The notes under the pieces: model-generated | Seen by the model: the letters and a program-made list of their open reading frames with translations, nothing else | Database searches by the model: none | Told to the model about the DNA's origin: nothing | Shown here: one piece after another, positions 1-6,810 of the stretch | Layout of the letters: each line of letters starts with the position of its first letter | Position numbering within the stretch: position 1 is the first letter of the stretch | Made by a program: the position numbers and the translations under genes | Source of the DNA: Phycisphaerae bacterium | GTDB taxonomy: Bacteria; Planctomycetota; Phycisphaerae; Sedimentisphaerales; Anaerohalosphaeraceae | Direction: 5' to 3' | Length of the DNA stretch: 18,626 bases | Assembly: GCA_021736615.1 (NCBI GenBank) | Contig: JAIPFN010000108.1 | Coordinates: forward strand, 1 to 18,626

Positions 1-1
1 G

Positions 2-259
2 TTCTTCGCCATCGGCGTTGGGACACCTGAAATTACATTCGCAAAGGGTGTGGCAATCTTAGCGGCAAGTATGCCTATCGCGTTCGCCGGTATGCTCAGT
101 GCTATCCATCAGGGCAAAACCTGTGCAAGCGGTATCCTGATGACTGCAAAACGTCCCGAGATGGCCGTTAAAGCCGGTGTACTCTATGCAGCTATGGTAG
201 AAGTTTACGCGGTTCTGGGCTTCCTTATCTCACTTCTTATTCTCTTGACCCTTAAATAA
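2..259 (+). CDS. atpK: V/A-type ATPase subunit K (membrane ring proteolipid), 5' partial
   Basis: Membrane ring subunit of a V/A-type ATPase, which carries the coupling ion through the membrane during rotation. The reading frame is open from base 2, so the start lies upstream of the window. The visible 85 residues are the second half of the usual double-hairpin protein: a small-residue-rich helix ending in the polar stretch HQGK, a short loop with KRPE, and a last helix containing MVEVYAVLGF. The Glu in MVEVY is the conserved ion-binding carboxylate of this family. The Gln of HQGK sits where Na+-pumping enterococcal rings have a ligand, but the other diagnostic residues lie in the missing first hairpin, so ion choice stays open. 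A 55-nt gap separates it from subunit E. Identity is secure because the next six genes complete the set. Confidence 0.93.
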   Translation, partial: FFAIGVGTPEITFAKGVAILAASMPIAFAGMLSAIHQGKTCASGILMTAKRPEMAVKAGVLYAAMVEVYAVLGFLISLLILLTLK

Positions 260-283
260 GCATTAAAAGGTAAGTGAGACTTA

Positions 284-298
284 CCCGGCATTGCCGGG
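284..298 (+). repeat. Short GC hairpin between subunits K and E
   Basis: CCCGGC (284-289), loop ATT, GCCGGG (293-298), directly before the ribosome binding site of subunit E. No T-run follows, so it is not a terminator. Ring subunits are needed in many copies per complex, so a processing or stabilising hairpin would fit; that role is inference. Confidence 0.5.
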
Positions 299-314
299 CA
301 GGAAGGATAAGGCT

Positions 315-908
315 ATGAACGCTGAACAAGTTATAGAAAAGATTTTGTCGGAAGCGCAGACCCAGGCGGATGTCATTACGTCCGAGGCCAGGGCCAAAGC
401 GGCTGATGCGCAATCCGAGTTGGAAAAAAAACTGGCTGACTACCGGCAGGAGACGGCAATAATTGCCGAAAATGCCGGCAAAGAACGTAAAGAGCAAATG
501 CTGGCAAGTGCACGTATGCGGTTGCAAAAGGAAATCCTTACCGCTAAGTGCGAGCTTCTCGACGAGGCATTCGCCAAAGCCGTAGAACATATCAAAGACC
601 TGAGCGACAGCGAATACCTTGGCCTTATCGAGAATTTGATGGCCAAAGCCGTCGAAACCGGCGGCGAAGAAGTCATCATCGGCAAGGATGAAACCCGCAT
701 AACAGACGCCTTCATAAAGCAGGTTAACCGCAAGCTCGGTACCGGCTTTAAGGGCAACTTGCTGCTGGCAAATGAAAGAGCCAACATCTCCGGCGGTTTC
801 ATACTTCGCCGGGGCAAGGTGCAGATAAACGTCAGCACGGAAGTGCTGGTCGCCCAGGCCCGCGAAAAGCTGGAGATGGAACTGGCAGAAGAGCTTTTCT
901 CAAACTGA
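315..908 (+). CDS. atpE: V/A-type ATPase subunit E (peripheral stalk)
   Basis: Peripheral stalk subunit that holds the catalytic A3B3 head still against the rotor. The 197-residue product starts MNAEQVIEKILSEAQ. Its N-terminal half (about residues 5-100) is highly charged and Ala/Glu/Lys-rich, as expected for the long stalk helix. The C-terminal half is a compact domain with the typical SGGFILRRGKVQINVS segment and an end of the type AREKLEMELAEELF. Length is normal for the family. The ATG at 315 is chosen because GGAAGGA (301-307) stands 7 nt before it; a TTG at 291 in the same frame would add eight residues translated from a hairpin. The stop codon lies inside the first hairpin of an intergenic repeat (901-924). 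Confidence 0.95.
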   Translation: MNAEQVIEKILSEAQTQADVITSEARAKAADAQSELEKKLADYRQETAIIAENAGKERKEQMLASARMRLQKEILTAKCELLDEAFAKAVEHIKDLSDSEYLGLIENLMAKAVETGGEEVIIGKDETRITDAFIKQVNRKLGTGFKGNLLLANERANISGGFILRRGKVQINVSTEVLVAQAREKLEMELAEELFSN

Positions 909-981
909 CCTGGCGGTCAGTTTGAAATGAATAATGACTATTGTCTAATGTATAATGGATGAAACCGCCTTCGGCGGAAAC
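901..981 (+). repeat. Composite intergenic repeat, copy 1 (hairpin - AT linker - hairpin)
   Basis: Starts with a perfect 10-bp stem, CAAACTGACC (901-910) and GGTCAGTTTG (915-924), loop TGGC, which overlaps the subunit E stop codon. An AT-rich linker rich in AATG words follows, then a second hairpin, CCGCC (965-969), TTC, GGCGG (973-977). A related copy stands at 6576-6655 with the same first stem and a near-identical linker. No T-run follows the stems, so this is a repeat module and not an intrinsic terminator. Confidence 0.75.
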
Positions 982-990
982 TATTTCATT

Positions 991-1020
991 CTGGATCCCG
1001 GGTCAAGCCCGGGATGACAG
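991..1020 (+). repeat. Palindromic element with ATCCCGGG / CCCGGGAT arms
   Basis: A perfect 8-bp stem, ATCCCGGG (995-1002) and CCCGGGAT (1008-1015), loop TCAAG, flanked by CTGG and GACAG. From memory, the motif resembles a small palindromic repeat common between genes in several proteobacterial groups. Only one copy is seen here. Confidence 0.6.
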
Positions 1021-1042
1021 GCCCTAGGGCTAAGGCTATTTG

Positions 1043-1066
1043 ATGCCGGCAAGATGCCGGCGGTAC
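1043..1066 (+). repeat. 24-bp intergenic repeat, copy 1
   Basis: Contains GCCGGCA, AGA, TGCCGGC, a 7-bp stem with a 3-nt loop, and ends in GGTAC. An identical 24-bp copy stands at 2596-2619. This copy ends 15 nt before the subunit C start, so it lies in the leader next to the translation start. Confidence 0.75.
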
Positions 1067-1081
1067 AAGTTTGGAACAATA

Positions 1082-2119
1082 ATGAGTGATGCTGCTGAAA
1101 AAACAGTTATAGATTTTTATCGCTATCCGCCGATCGGGACGGAAGACTGGAACTACGCGTTCGAGACCGCAAAGGTTCGGGTTCTGGAAACTGCAATGAT
1201 CAGCAAGGGCACGTTCATTGACATGGCCAATGCCGAAAGTTTCGGGGCGGCTATGGAACTGCTTGGCGGCAGCGATTATGCGATGGGTGCCGCCACGGAC
1301 TTTAAAGAAGTCGAAGCGATGTTGCTGGAAAAACGAAGCGAGGCTCGCAGTCTTTTTGTCGAACTTATCAAAGACAAAGCAATCAGCGGGCTTCTAAGGG
1401 CACGCGAAGACTTCGCGAATATGCGGCTGGCCGTAAGACGTGTTGTAACAGAACGCCCTATCGGAACCGATTACAGCGATGAAGGCAGCGTTGCGGCAGA
1501 AGAGTTTGAGGAAATTTTCGAGACAGAAAACTACAGTAAATTTCCGGATTACCTGCAAGAAGCCGTAGAAAACGCGGTACTGGGGTATTACCAGGCTAAA
1601 GACATACGGCAGATCGATCACGCCATCGACCATACCGAAGCAGCTTACAGACTTGGCAAGGCCAAAGAGCTTGAAAGTGAATTTCTTGATTCGCTCTTTA
1701 AACTGCGGATCGACCTTACAAATATCCGCACCATGCTTCGCCTGAAAATGGCCGACCGCGACGAAAGAGAACATTTCATCGCCGGCGGATTTGTCGAGTG
1801 CGAAAAGTTTGTCCACGGACTGGATGTCGGCTATGAGGCGATGGCCCCGCTGTTTTTCGCGACGCCATACTACGAGATTATCGAAGGCGGGGTAAACTAC
1901 CTGACGAGTCAGCAGTCGTTTCTGGGACTGGAAGAGTTGTGCGAAGAGCATATGATAGGTTTCCTGAAAACCACAAACTCGATAACTTCCGGCCCTCAGC
2001 CGATTATCGCGTATATGCTGCTCAAAGAAATTGAAATTAGAACCTTAAGGATGGTTTTGACATGCAAGAATAACGGCATGGACGCAAGAACGATCCTTGA
2101 CAGGATAAGCTTAATATAG
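1082..2119 (+). CDS. atpC: V/A-type ATPase subunit C (rotor-to-ring connector)
   Basis: Subunit C (subunit d of eukaryotic V-ATPases) is the funnel-shaped helical socket joining the central shaft to the membrane ring. The product has 345 residues, the normal size, and is almost entirely helical and charged. It opens MSDAAEKTVIDFYRYPPIG and contains internal repeats of the kind DLTNIRTMLRLKMADRDERE, typical of the three-fold helical repeat of this family. The C-terminus LLKEIEIRTLRMVLTCKNNG matches the conserved family ending. The ATG at 1082 is preferred, with a weak GGAA at 1073-1076; a TTG at 1040 would translate the upstream repeat into 14 extra residues. The stop overlaps the ribosome binding site of subunit F, 8 nt before its start, so the two are probably coupled. 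Confidence 0.94.
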   Translation: MSDAAEKTVIDFYRYPPIGTEDWNYAFETAKVRVLETAMISKGTFIDMANAESFGAAMELLGGSDYAMGAATDFKEVEAMLLEKRSEARSLFVELIKDKAISGLLRAREDFANMRLAVRRVVTERPIGTDYSDEGSVAAEEFEEIFETENYSKFPDYLQEAVENAVLGYYQAKDIRQIDHAIDHTEAAYRLGKAKELESEFLDSLFKLRIDLTNIRTMLRLKMADRDEREHFIAGGFVECEKFVHGLDVGYEAMAPLFFATPYYEIIEGGVNYLTSQQSFLGLEELCEEHMIGFLKTTNSITSGPQPIIAYMLLKEIEIRTLRMVLTCKNNGMDARTILDRISLI

Positions 2120-2127
2120 AGGCAAAT

Positions 2128-2448
2128 ATGGAAAGTAAGGTTGCGGTTTTAGGCGGGTCCGATTTTGTGATGGCTTTTTCAGCTTTGGGGCTGGACGGCT
2201 TTGCGGTAGAGCCCCAGGCCGATATTGTCGCTGAAAAGGCCGAAGAGATTCTAAAACAGCAGTACGGTCTTGTAGTTATCGCAGAAAACGTCGCAACGAT
2301 GGCAGACGTGGTGTTTAGCAAAACAAGTAAAAACGCGACGCCATGCGTTGTAGTAGTACCTTTTATGAAAGAGTCGGAAGGTTTTGCACTGAAATCGCTG
2401 GGCAGGCAGCTTAAGCTTGCTACAGGTATTGATATATTAGCAAACTAG
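2128..2448 (+). CDS. atpF: V/A-type ATPase subunit F (central shaft)
   Basis: Small shaft subunit that binds subunit D and turns with it inside the catalytic head. The product has 106 residues, normal for the family. It has the expected alternating strand-helix fold: MESKVAVLGGSDFVMAFSAL at the start, a central strand YGLVVIAENVA, then CVVVVPF, and a C-terminal helix that packs on the shaft. AGAGG (2118-2122) overlaps the subunit C stop and stands 5 nt before the ATG, which points to translational coupling. The TAG stop is the entry point of a run of six heptamer repeats. Confidence 0.92.
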   Translation: MESKVAVLGGSDFVMAFSALGLDGFAVEPQADIVAEKAEEILKQQYGLVVIAENVATMADVVFSKTSKNATPCVVVVPFMKESEGFALKSLGRQLKLATGIDILAN

Positions 2449-2489
2449 CAATTAGCAATTAGCAATTAGCGATTAGCGATTAGCGATTA
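2448..2489 (+). repeat. Heptamer tandem repeat, three GCAATTA then three GCGATTA
   Basis: Six perfect 7-bp units start on the last base of the subunit F stop codon: units at 2448, 2455 and 2462 read GCAATTA, and units at 2469, 2476 and 2483 read GCGATTA. A lone GCGATTA recurs at 5890-5896 after subunit B. The A-to-G change dividing the array into two blocks suggests expansion by slippage of two parent units. There are no unique spacers, so it is not CRISPR. Confidence 0.85.
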
Positions 2490-2595
2490 GCTGCTTGCTG
2501 TAAGATTTTTGGTTCGGTATTTGGCCGGGCGATTTGATTATGTGGGCATTGAGGCTCACGGATAATGTTGGCAGGACGCCTGCATTACGGTAACA

Positions 2596-2619
2596 ATGCC
2601 GGCAAGATGCCGGCGGTAC
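2596..2619 (+). repeat. 24-bp intergenic repeat, copy 2
   Basis: Identical over 24 bp to 1043-1066, with the same 7-bp stem and AGA loop. It ends 30 nt before the subunit A start. A separate small inverted repeat, GCAGG-ACG-CCTGC, lies just upstream near 2570-2583. Confidence 0.75.
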
Positions 2620-2649
2620 GATATAATTCGTTTTTGAAGGTCTTTTGAT

Positions 2650-4413
2650 ATGAGCGAAAAAGGTAATGGCAGAATAATCAAAGTAGCCGGCCCTGTAGTA
2701 GTAGCCGAGGGCATGGTAGGCTCCAGGATGTACGACGTTGTCCGCGTAGGTGAGGAAAACCTCATCGGCGAGATCGTCGAACTTCACGGCGAGACGGCGA
2801 GTATTCAGGTTTACGAAGATACGGTCGGAATCGGCCCGGGCGAGAAAGTGGTTAACACCGGCGCCCCTTTGAGTGTTGAGCTTGGACCTGGTTTGATTTC
2901 GAGTATTTACGACGGTATCCAGCGTCCGCTCGACCAGCTTTATGAAAAACAAGGCAGCTTTATTAAAAGGGGTAGTGCTATCCCCGGTCTCAGACGTGAG
3001 ACCAAATGGGCGTTTAAGCCTCTTATCGAAAACGGTACGCAGGTTTCCGGCGGTGACATTGTCGGTGAGGTTCAGGAATCGTCGCTGCTGCTGCATAAGA
3101 TCATGGTTCCCCCGAATGCCAGCGGAACTGTCGAAGGTATAAGCGAAGGTGAATTTACCGTTGACGAAGTAATCGGAACGGTAACCGGCGAAAACGGCGA
3201 AAAGACCGAACTAAAACTTATGCAGAAGTGGCCGGTTCGTACTCCGAGGGCAAGCAAACAGCGTCTTGCGCCGAATGAAGTGCTTATTACCGGCCAGCGT
3301 GTTATCGACGCGTTCTTCCCGATCTCAAAGGGCGGTACGGCGTGTGTTCCCGGTCCGTTTGGAACAGGCAAAACGGTTGTGCAGCATCAGCTCGCTAAGT
3401 GGGTTAACGCTGACGTTGTTGTTTATGTAGGCTGCGGCGAACGCGGTAACGAAATGACAGACGTACTTCGGGAATTCCCGGAACTGGTCGACCCGCATTC
3501 CGGCGAGCCTCTTATGAAGCGTGTTGTTCTTCTGGCGAATACCTCAGATATGCCCGTAGCTGCTCGTGAAGCTTCGGTTTATACCGGTATCACTATCGCC
3601 GAGTACTTCCGCGATATGGGTTACTCTGTCGCGATGATGGCCGACAGTACCAGCCGATGGGCAGAGGCGATGAGAGAAATTTCCACGCGTCTTGAAGAGA
3701 TGCCCGCCGAAGAAGGTTACCCGGCGTATCTCGGTGCAAGAATCGCGTCGTTCTATGAAAGAGCAGGCAGAATCAAATGCCTCGGCGGTCCGGAACGCGA
3801 AGGTGCCCTTTCGATCATCGGTGCCGTTAGCCCTCCGGGCGGTGACCTTTCCGACTCGGTTGTTCAGGCTACGCTGCACGTTGTTAAAGTGTTCTGGTCA
3901 TTGCAGGGAAGACTGGCCCAGCAGAGGCATTTCCCGGCTATCGACTGGCTGACAAGTTATTCGTTCTACAAACAGTTCCTCGCCGACGCCTTTGAAGATA
4001 AGGTTATGGGCGAAGAGATGGCAAGGATGTGTCAGAAGGCGATGGGATTGCTGGAAGACGAAGCGTCGCTTATCGAGATCGTAAGACTCGTCGGTGCCGA
4101 ATCGATCTCGGCGAAAGACAGAATGGTACTGGAAACTTCAAAGAGTATTCGCGAAGACTTCCTCCACCAGAACGCTTTCCACAAAGTCGACACGCATACG
4201 TCTATCGAAAAACAGTATGAGATCATGAAGACTATCCTGCATCTGCACGAACAGGGCCTCGCTGCCATTGAACGCGGAATTGACGTTACAAAGATATTTG
4301 CTCTCGACGTTCGCGAACAGATCACACGCTCAAGTTATATTGATGAAAATGAACTCAGCAAGATCGCAGGTATTCGCAAGACAATAGACGAGCAGATCAG
4401 AGCAATCGCTTAA
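2650..4413 (+). CDS. atpA: V/A-type ATPase catalytic subunit A
   Basis: Catalytic subunit; three copies alternate with subunit B in the head and hydrolyse or make ATP. The product has 587 residues, the usual length. Visible parts: an N-terminal beta-barrel from [15 protein letters not shown]; the extra non-homologous region special to V/A-type A subunits at about residues 115-185; the P-loop GPFGTGKT at 235-242; GERGNE at 263-268 with the catalytic Glu; the segment [17 protein letters not shown]; and a helical C-terminal domain from about 430. All catalytic elements are intact. GAAGG (2636-2640) stands 9 nt before the ATG. The gene is separated from subunit F by 201 nt of repeat-rich DNA, long for an operon of this kind. 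Confidence 0.97.
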   Translation: MSEKGNGRIIKVAGPVVVAEGMVGSRMYDVVRVGEENLIGEIVELHGETASIQVYEDTVGIGPGEKVVNTGAPLSVELGPGLISSIYDGIQRPLDQLYEKQGSFIKRGSAIPGLRRETKWAFKPLIENGTQVSGGDIVGEVQESSLLLHKIMVPPNASGTVEGISEGEFTVDEVIGTVTGENGEKTELKLMQKWPVRTPRASKQRLAPNEVLITGQRVIDAFFPISKGGTACVPGPFGTGKTVVQHQLAKWVNADVVVYVGCGERGNEMTDVLREFPELVDPHSGEPLMKRVVLLANTSDMPVAAREASVYTGITIAEYFRDMGYSVAMMADSTSRWAEAMREISTRLEEMPAEEGYPAYLGARIASFYERAGRIKCLGGPEREGALSIIGAVSPPGGDLSDSVVQATLHVVKVFWSLQGRLAQQRHFPAIDWLTSYSFYKQFLADAFEDKVMGEEMARMCQKAMGLLEDEASLIEIVRLVGAESISAKDRMVLETSKSIREDFLHQNAFHKVDTHTSIEKQYEIMKTILHLHEQGLAAIERGIDVTKIFALDVREQITRSSYIDENELSKIAGIRKTIDEQIRAIA

Positions 4414-4448
4414 GTGCAATTAATAATTACGAATTACGAATTTTGGAA

Positions 4449-4461
4449 TCGCCTTTGGCGA
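4449..4461 (+). repeat. Small hairpin between subunits A and B
   Basis: TCGCC (4449-4453), TTT, GGCGA (4457-4461), preceded by an AT-rich stretch with repeated ATTACGA words (about 4420-4440). The design, AT-rich short repeats followed by a CGCC/GGCG hairpin, is the same as the second half of the composite repeat at 901-981. The sequence between the two differs. Confidence 0.5.
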
Positions 4462-4491
4462 GACAGATTTAATTAAGAACGGGAGTTTAAG

Positions 4492-5883
4492 ATGCTTAAA
4501 GAGTATCGGACAGTAAGTGAGATTTATGGGCCTTTGATGCTCGTTGAAGGTGTTGACGGAGCCAAGTACGGCGAGATCGTGGATATTGAGATCGTCGACG
4601 GTTCGGTTCGCCACGGACAGATTCTCCAGGTTGACAGAGACAAGGTTCTTGTCCAGGTATTCGAAGGTACCGAAGGTATCAACGTATCACAAAGTACAGT
4701 TCGTTTCCTTGGCAAACCGATGGAACTTGCCCTATCACCTGAAATACTCGGCCGTGTGTTTAACGGTACGGGTAACCCGAAAGACGATGGGCCTGCGATC
4801 CTTCCTAAGACACGCATGAATATCAACGGTAACCCGATCAACCCCTATGCAAGGGACTTCCCGAACCAGTTCATCCAGACAGGTATCTCGACCATCGATG
4901 GTCTTAACCCGCTTGTTCGGGGACAGAAGCTTCCGATCTTTTCAGGTGCCGGTCTTCCGCATGACGAAATCACGGCGCAGCTTTGCCGGCAGGCAACCGT
5001 ACGAGGCGCCGGCGAAAACTTCGCGGTAGTATTTGCGGCAATGGGTATCACCTTCGAGGCGGCACAGTTCTTCATCAACGACCTGACCAACACCGGTGCT
5101 ATCGAAAGAGCGGTTATGTTTATAAACCTCGCCGATGACCCGGCTATTGAGCGTATCGCGACGCCGCGTTGTGCCCTGACCGCCGCCGAGTACCTGGCAT
5201 TTGAAGAGGATATGCAGGTTCTGGTAGTACTTAACGATATGACGAACTATTGCGAGGCACTGCGTGAGATCAGTGCGGCAAGAAAAGAAGTTCCGGGCCG
5301 CCGCGGTTATCCCGGTTATCTCTATACCGACCTTGCGACGATCTACGAACGTGCGGGAAGGATCAAGGGCAAAAAGGGTTCGATCACAATGGTGCCCGTA
5401 CTGACAATGCCCGAAGATGACAAGACTCACCCGGTGCCCGACCTTACCGGTTATATCACCGAAGGCCAGATCATCATGTCGCGTCCGCTTCACCGCAGAG
5501 CGATCTCTCCGCCGGTTGACTGTCTGCCAAGTCTTTCGCGTCTGAAAGATAAGGGTATCGGCGAAGGCAAAACACGTGAGGATCATGCTGACCTTTATAA
5601 CCAGCTTTACGCGGCGTATGCACGCGGTAAAGAGTCGCAGGAACTTGCGACAATTCTCGGCGAAGCTGCCCTGTCCGAAGAGGATCAGCTCTATATGAGA
5701 TTCGCCAACGAGTTCGAAGGCCGTTATATCTCGCAGGGCTACTACGAAAACCGTACCGTTGAGCAAACCCTCGACCTGGGTTGGGAACTGCTGAGCATGT
5801 TCAGCGATACAGAGCTAAAACGTATCGATGTCGATCTGATCGAAAAGTATATGCCCGCGGCACGTGAAAAAGCGAATAAATAG
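4492..5883 (+). CDS. atpB: V/A-type ATPase subunit B (non-catalytic head subunit)
   Basis: Non-catalytic partner of subunit A in the head; it contributes to the catalytic sites at the A/B interfaces. The product has 463 residues, normal length. The P-loop position reads SGAGLPHDE (151-159), without the GKT of a working ATPase site, which is the expected state for this subunit. [14 protein letters not shown] near residue 337 onward carries the arginine (R350) that reaches into the neighbouring catalytic site. [21 protein letters not shown] and GYITEGQI are further family hallmarks. GGGAG (4481-4485) stands 6 nt before the ATG. Subunit A ends 78 nt upstream and subunit D starts 69 nt downstream. 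Confidence 0.97.
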   Translation: MLKEYRTVSEIYGPLMLVEGVDGAKYGEIVDIEIVDGSVRHGQILQVDRDKVLVQVFEGTEGINVSQSTVRFLGKPMELALSPEILGRVFNGTGNPKDDGPAILPKTRMNINGNPINPYARDFPNQFIQTGISTIDGLNPLVRGQKLPIFSGAGLPHDEITAQLCRQATVRGAGENFAVVFAAMGITFEAAQFFINDLTNTGAIERAVMFINLADDPAIERIATPRCALTAAEYLAFEEDMQVLVVLNDMTNYCEALREISAARKEVPGRRGYPGYLYTDLATIYERAGRIKGKKGSITMVPVLTMPEDDKTHPVPDLTGYITEGQIIMSRPLHRRAISPPVDCLPSLSRLKDKGIGEGKTREDHADLYNQLYAAYARGKESQELATILGEAALSEEDQLYMRFANEFEGRYISQGYYENRTVEQTLDLGWELLSMFSDTELKRIDVDLIEKYMPAAREKANK

Positions 5884-5952
5884 CATTCAGCGATTAGCTT
5901 TACGATAAAACTTAGTGCAAGTATTATAACTGCAATTTAAGAGTATATAATT

Positions 5953-6570
5953 ATGTTGGAAAATGTAAATGCTACCAGGATGGAACAGCTTCAATTGCGA
6001 AAGCGAGTTGCGCTCGCTACCCGCGGTCACAAGTTGCTCAGCCAGAAACGCGACGAGATAAGCAGACGGCTCGTCAAGATCGCCTCTACCATCAAGCCGC
6101 TCAGAGATAAGGTTGAAAAAGAGCTGCTCGAAACAACGAGGCGATTTATGATGGCAAGGGCAACGATGGAGCCGGAAGATATGCGGGCGGCTCTGGATGT
6201 ACCGACAAAAAAGTTTTCGCTGGTTATCAAACTGGCCAGTATTATGAGCGTAGCCGTTCCGCAACTGGCCAAAGAGATCGAAGGCGAGATCATGTGTTAC
6301 GGGTTTGCCACTACCAGCGGTGAACTTGATATTGCTCTTAGAGCTTTGGAAAGAGCGTTTGACAGCCTCATCGAGCTGGCCGAAAAGGAAAAACAGGCCC
6401 AACTGCTCGCAACAGAACTCCAGATAACCAGAAGACGTGTAAACGTCCTTGAACACGTAGTTATACCCGAGATTCAGGAAACGATTAAATATATCGGCAG
6501 CAAACTCAGCGACGCCGAAAGAGACAACACCAGCAGACTAATGAAGATCGCAGACATCATTCGCGGATAA
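5953..6570 (+). CDS. atpD: V/A-type ATPase subunit D (central shaft)
   Basis: Main shaft subunit; two long antiparallel helices run up inside the head and turn with the ring. The product has 205 residues, as usual. The N-terminal helix NVNATRMEQLQLRKRVALAT leads to the conserved GHKLLSQKRDE stretch. A middle domain at about residues 75-125 follows. The C-terminal helix contains TRRRVNVLEHVVIPEIQETI, the strongest signature of the family. The ribosome binding site is weak (AAGAG 5939-5943, 9 nt before the ATG). It is the last ATPase gene here; a second composite repeat begins 5 nt after its stop. Confidence 0.95.
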   Translation: MLENVNATRMEQLQLRKRVALATRGHKLLSQKRDEISRRLVKIASTIKPLRDKVEKELLETTRRFMMARATMEPEDMRAALDVPTKKFSLVIKLASIMSVAVPQLAKEIEGEIMCYGFATTSGELDIALRALERAFDSLIELAEKEKQAQLLATELQITRRRVNVLEHVVIPEIQETIKYIGSKLSDAERDNTSRLMKIADIIRG

Positions 6571-6575
6571 CCGGC

Positions 6576-6655
6576 CAAACTGACCGAATCGGTCAGTTTG
6601 AAATGAATAATGGCAATTGTATAATGTATAATGAAAGAAACGGCCTGAAAGCCGG
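6576..6655 (+). repeat. Composite intergenic repeat, copy 2
   Basis: The same 10-bp stem as copy 1, CAAACTGACC (6576-6585) and GGTCAGTTTG (6591-6600), with a different loop (GAATC) that extends the dyad to 12 bp per arm around one central base. The same AATG-rich linker follows, then a second small inverted repeat, CGGC, CTGAAA, GCCG. The loop and second hairpin differ while stem and linker are kept. It could slow RNA decay or end the ATPase transcript, but there is no T-run. Confidence 0.75.
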
Positions 6656-6810
6656 TGCTGTTTTACAAAAAACTGGCATTGCTTAATCTTCTTAAATACA
6701 AAGGCTTACGTGAAAACCTGGTTTCTTGTCGGTCAATATTAGTTATTGTTTTTCATCCGCCATTCTTAATTATAACGCAGTTGCTTTAATAACTTTGATT
6801 GGTATTAAAT

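Noticed and set aside
2..259. Calling the ATPase Na+-specific
   Set aside because: The Gln of HQGK and the Glu of MVEVY fit, but the other ligand residues lie upstream of the window.
2448..2489. CRISPR array
   Set aside because: The units are 7 bp and contiguous, with no unique spacers, and no cas gene is present.
2473..3096. Minus-strand open frame of 207 codons over the start of subunit A
   Set aside because: Antisense to subunit A and running into the repeat-rich spacer; no motif seen.
4942..4968. Loss of the ATP-binding loop in subunit B as a defect
   Set aside because: SGAGLPHDE is the normal degenerate form in the non-catalytic B subunit.
4942..5766. Long minus-strand open frame of 274 codons inside subunit B
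   Set aside because: It is antisense to a fully conserved ATPase gene, and its residues resemble no family; it follows from the codon use of the sense gene.
6576..6600. Intrinsic terminator after subunit D
   Set aside because: The stem is strong, but it is followed by AAATGAAT and no T-run, and the same stem occurs inside the operon at 901-924.
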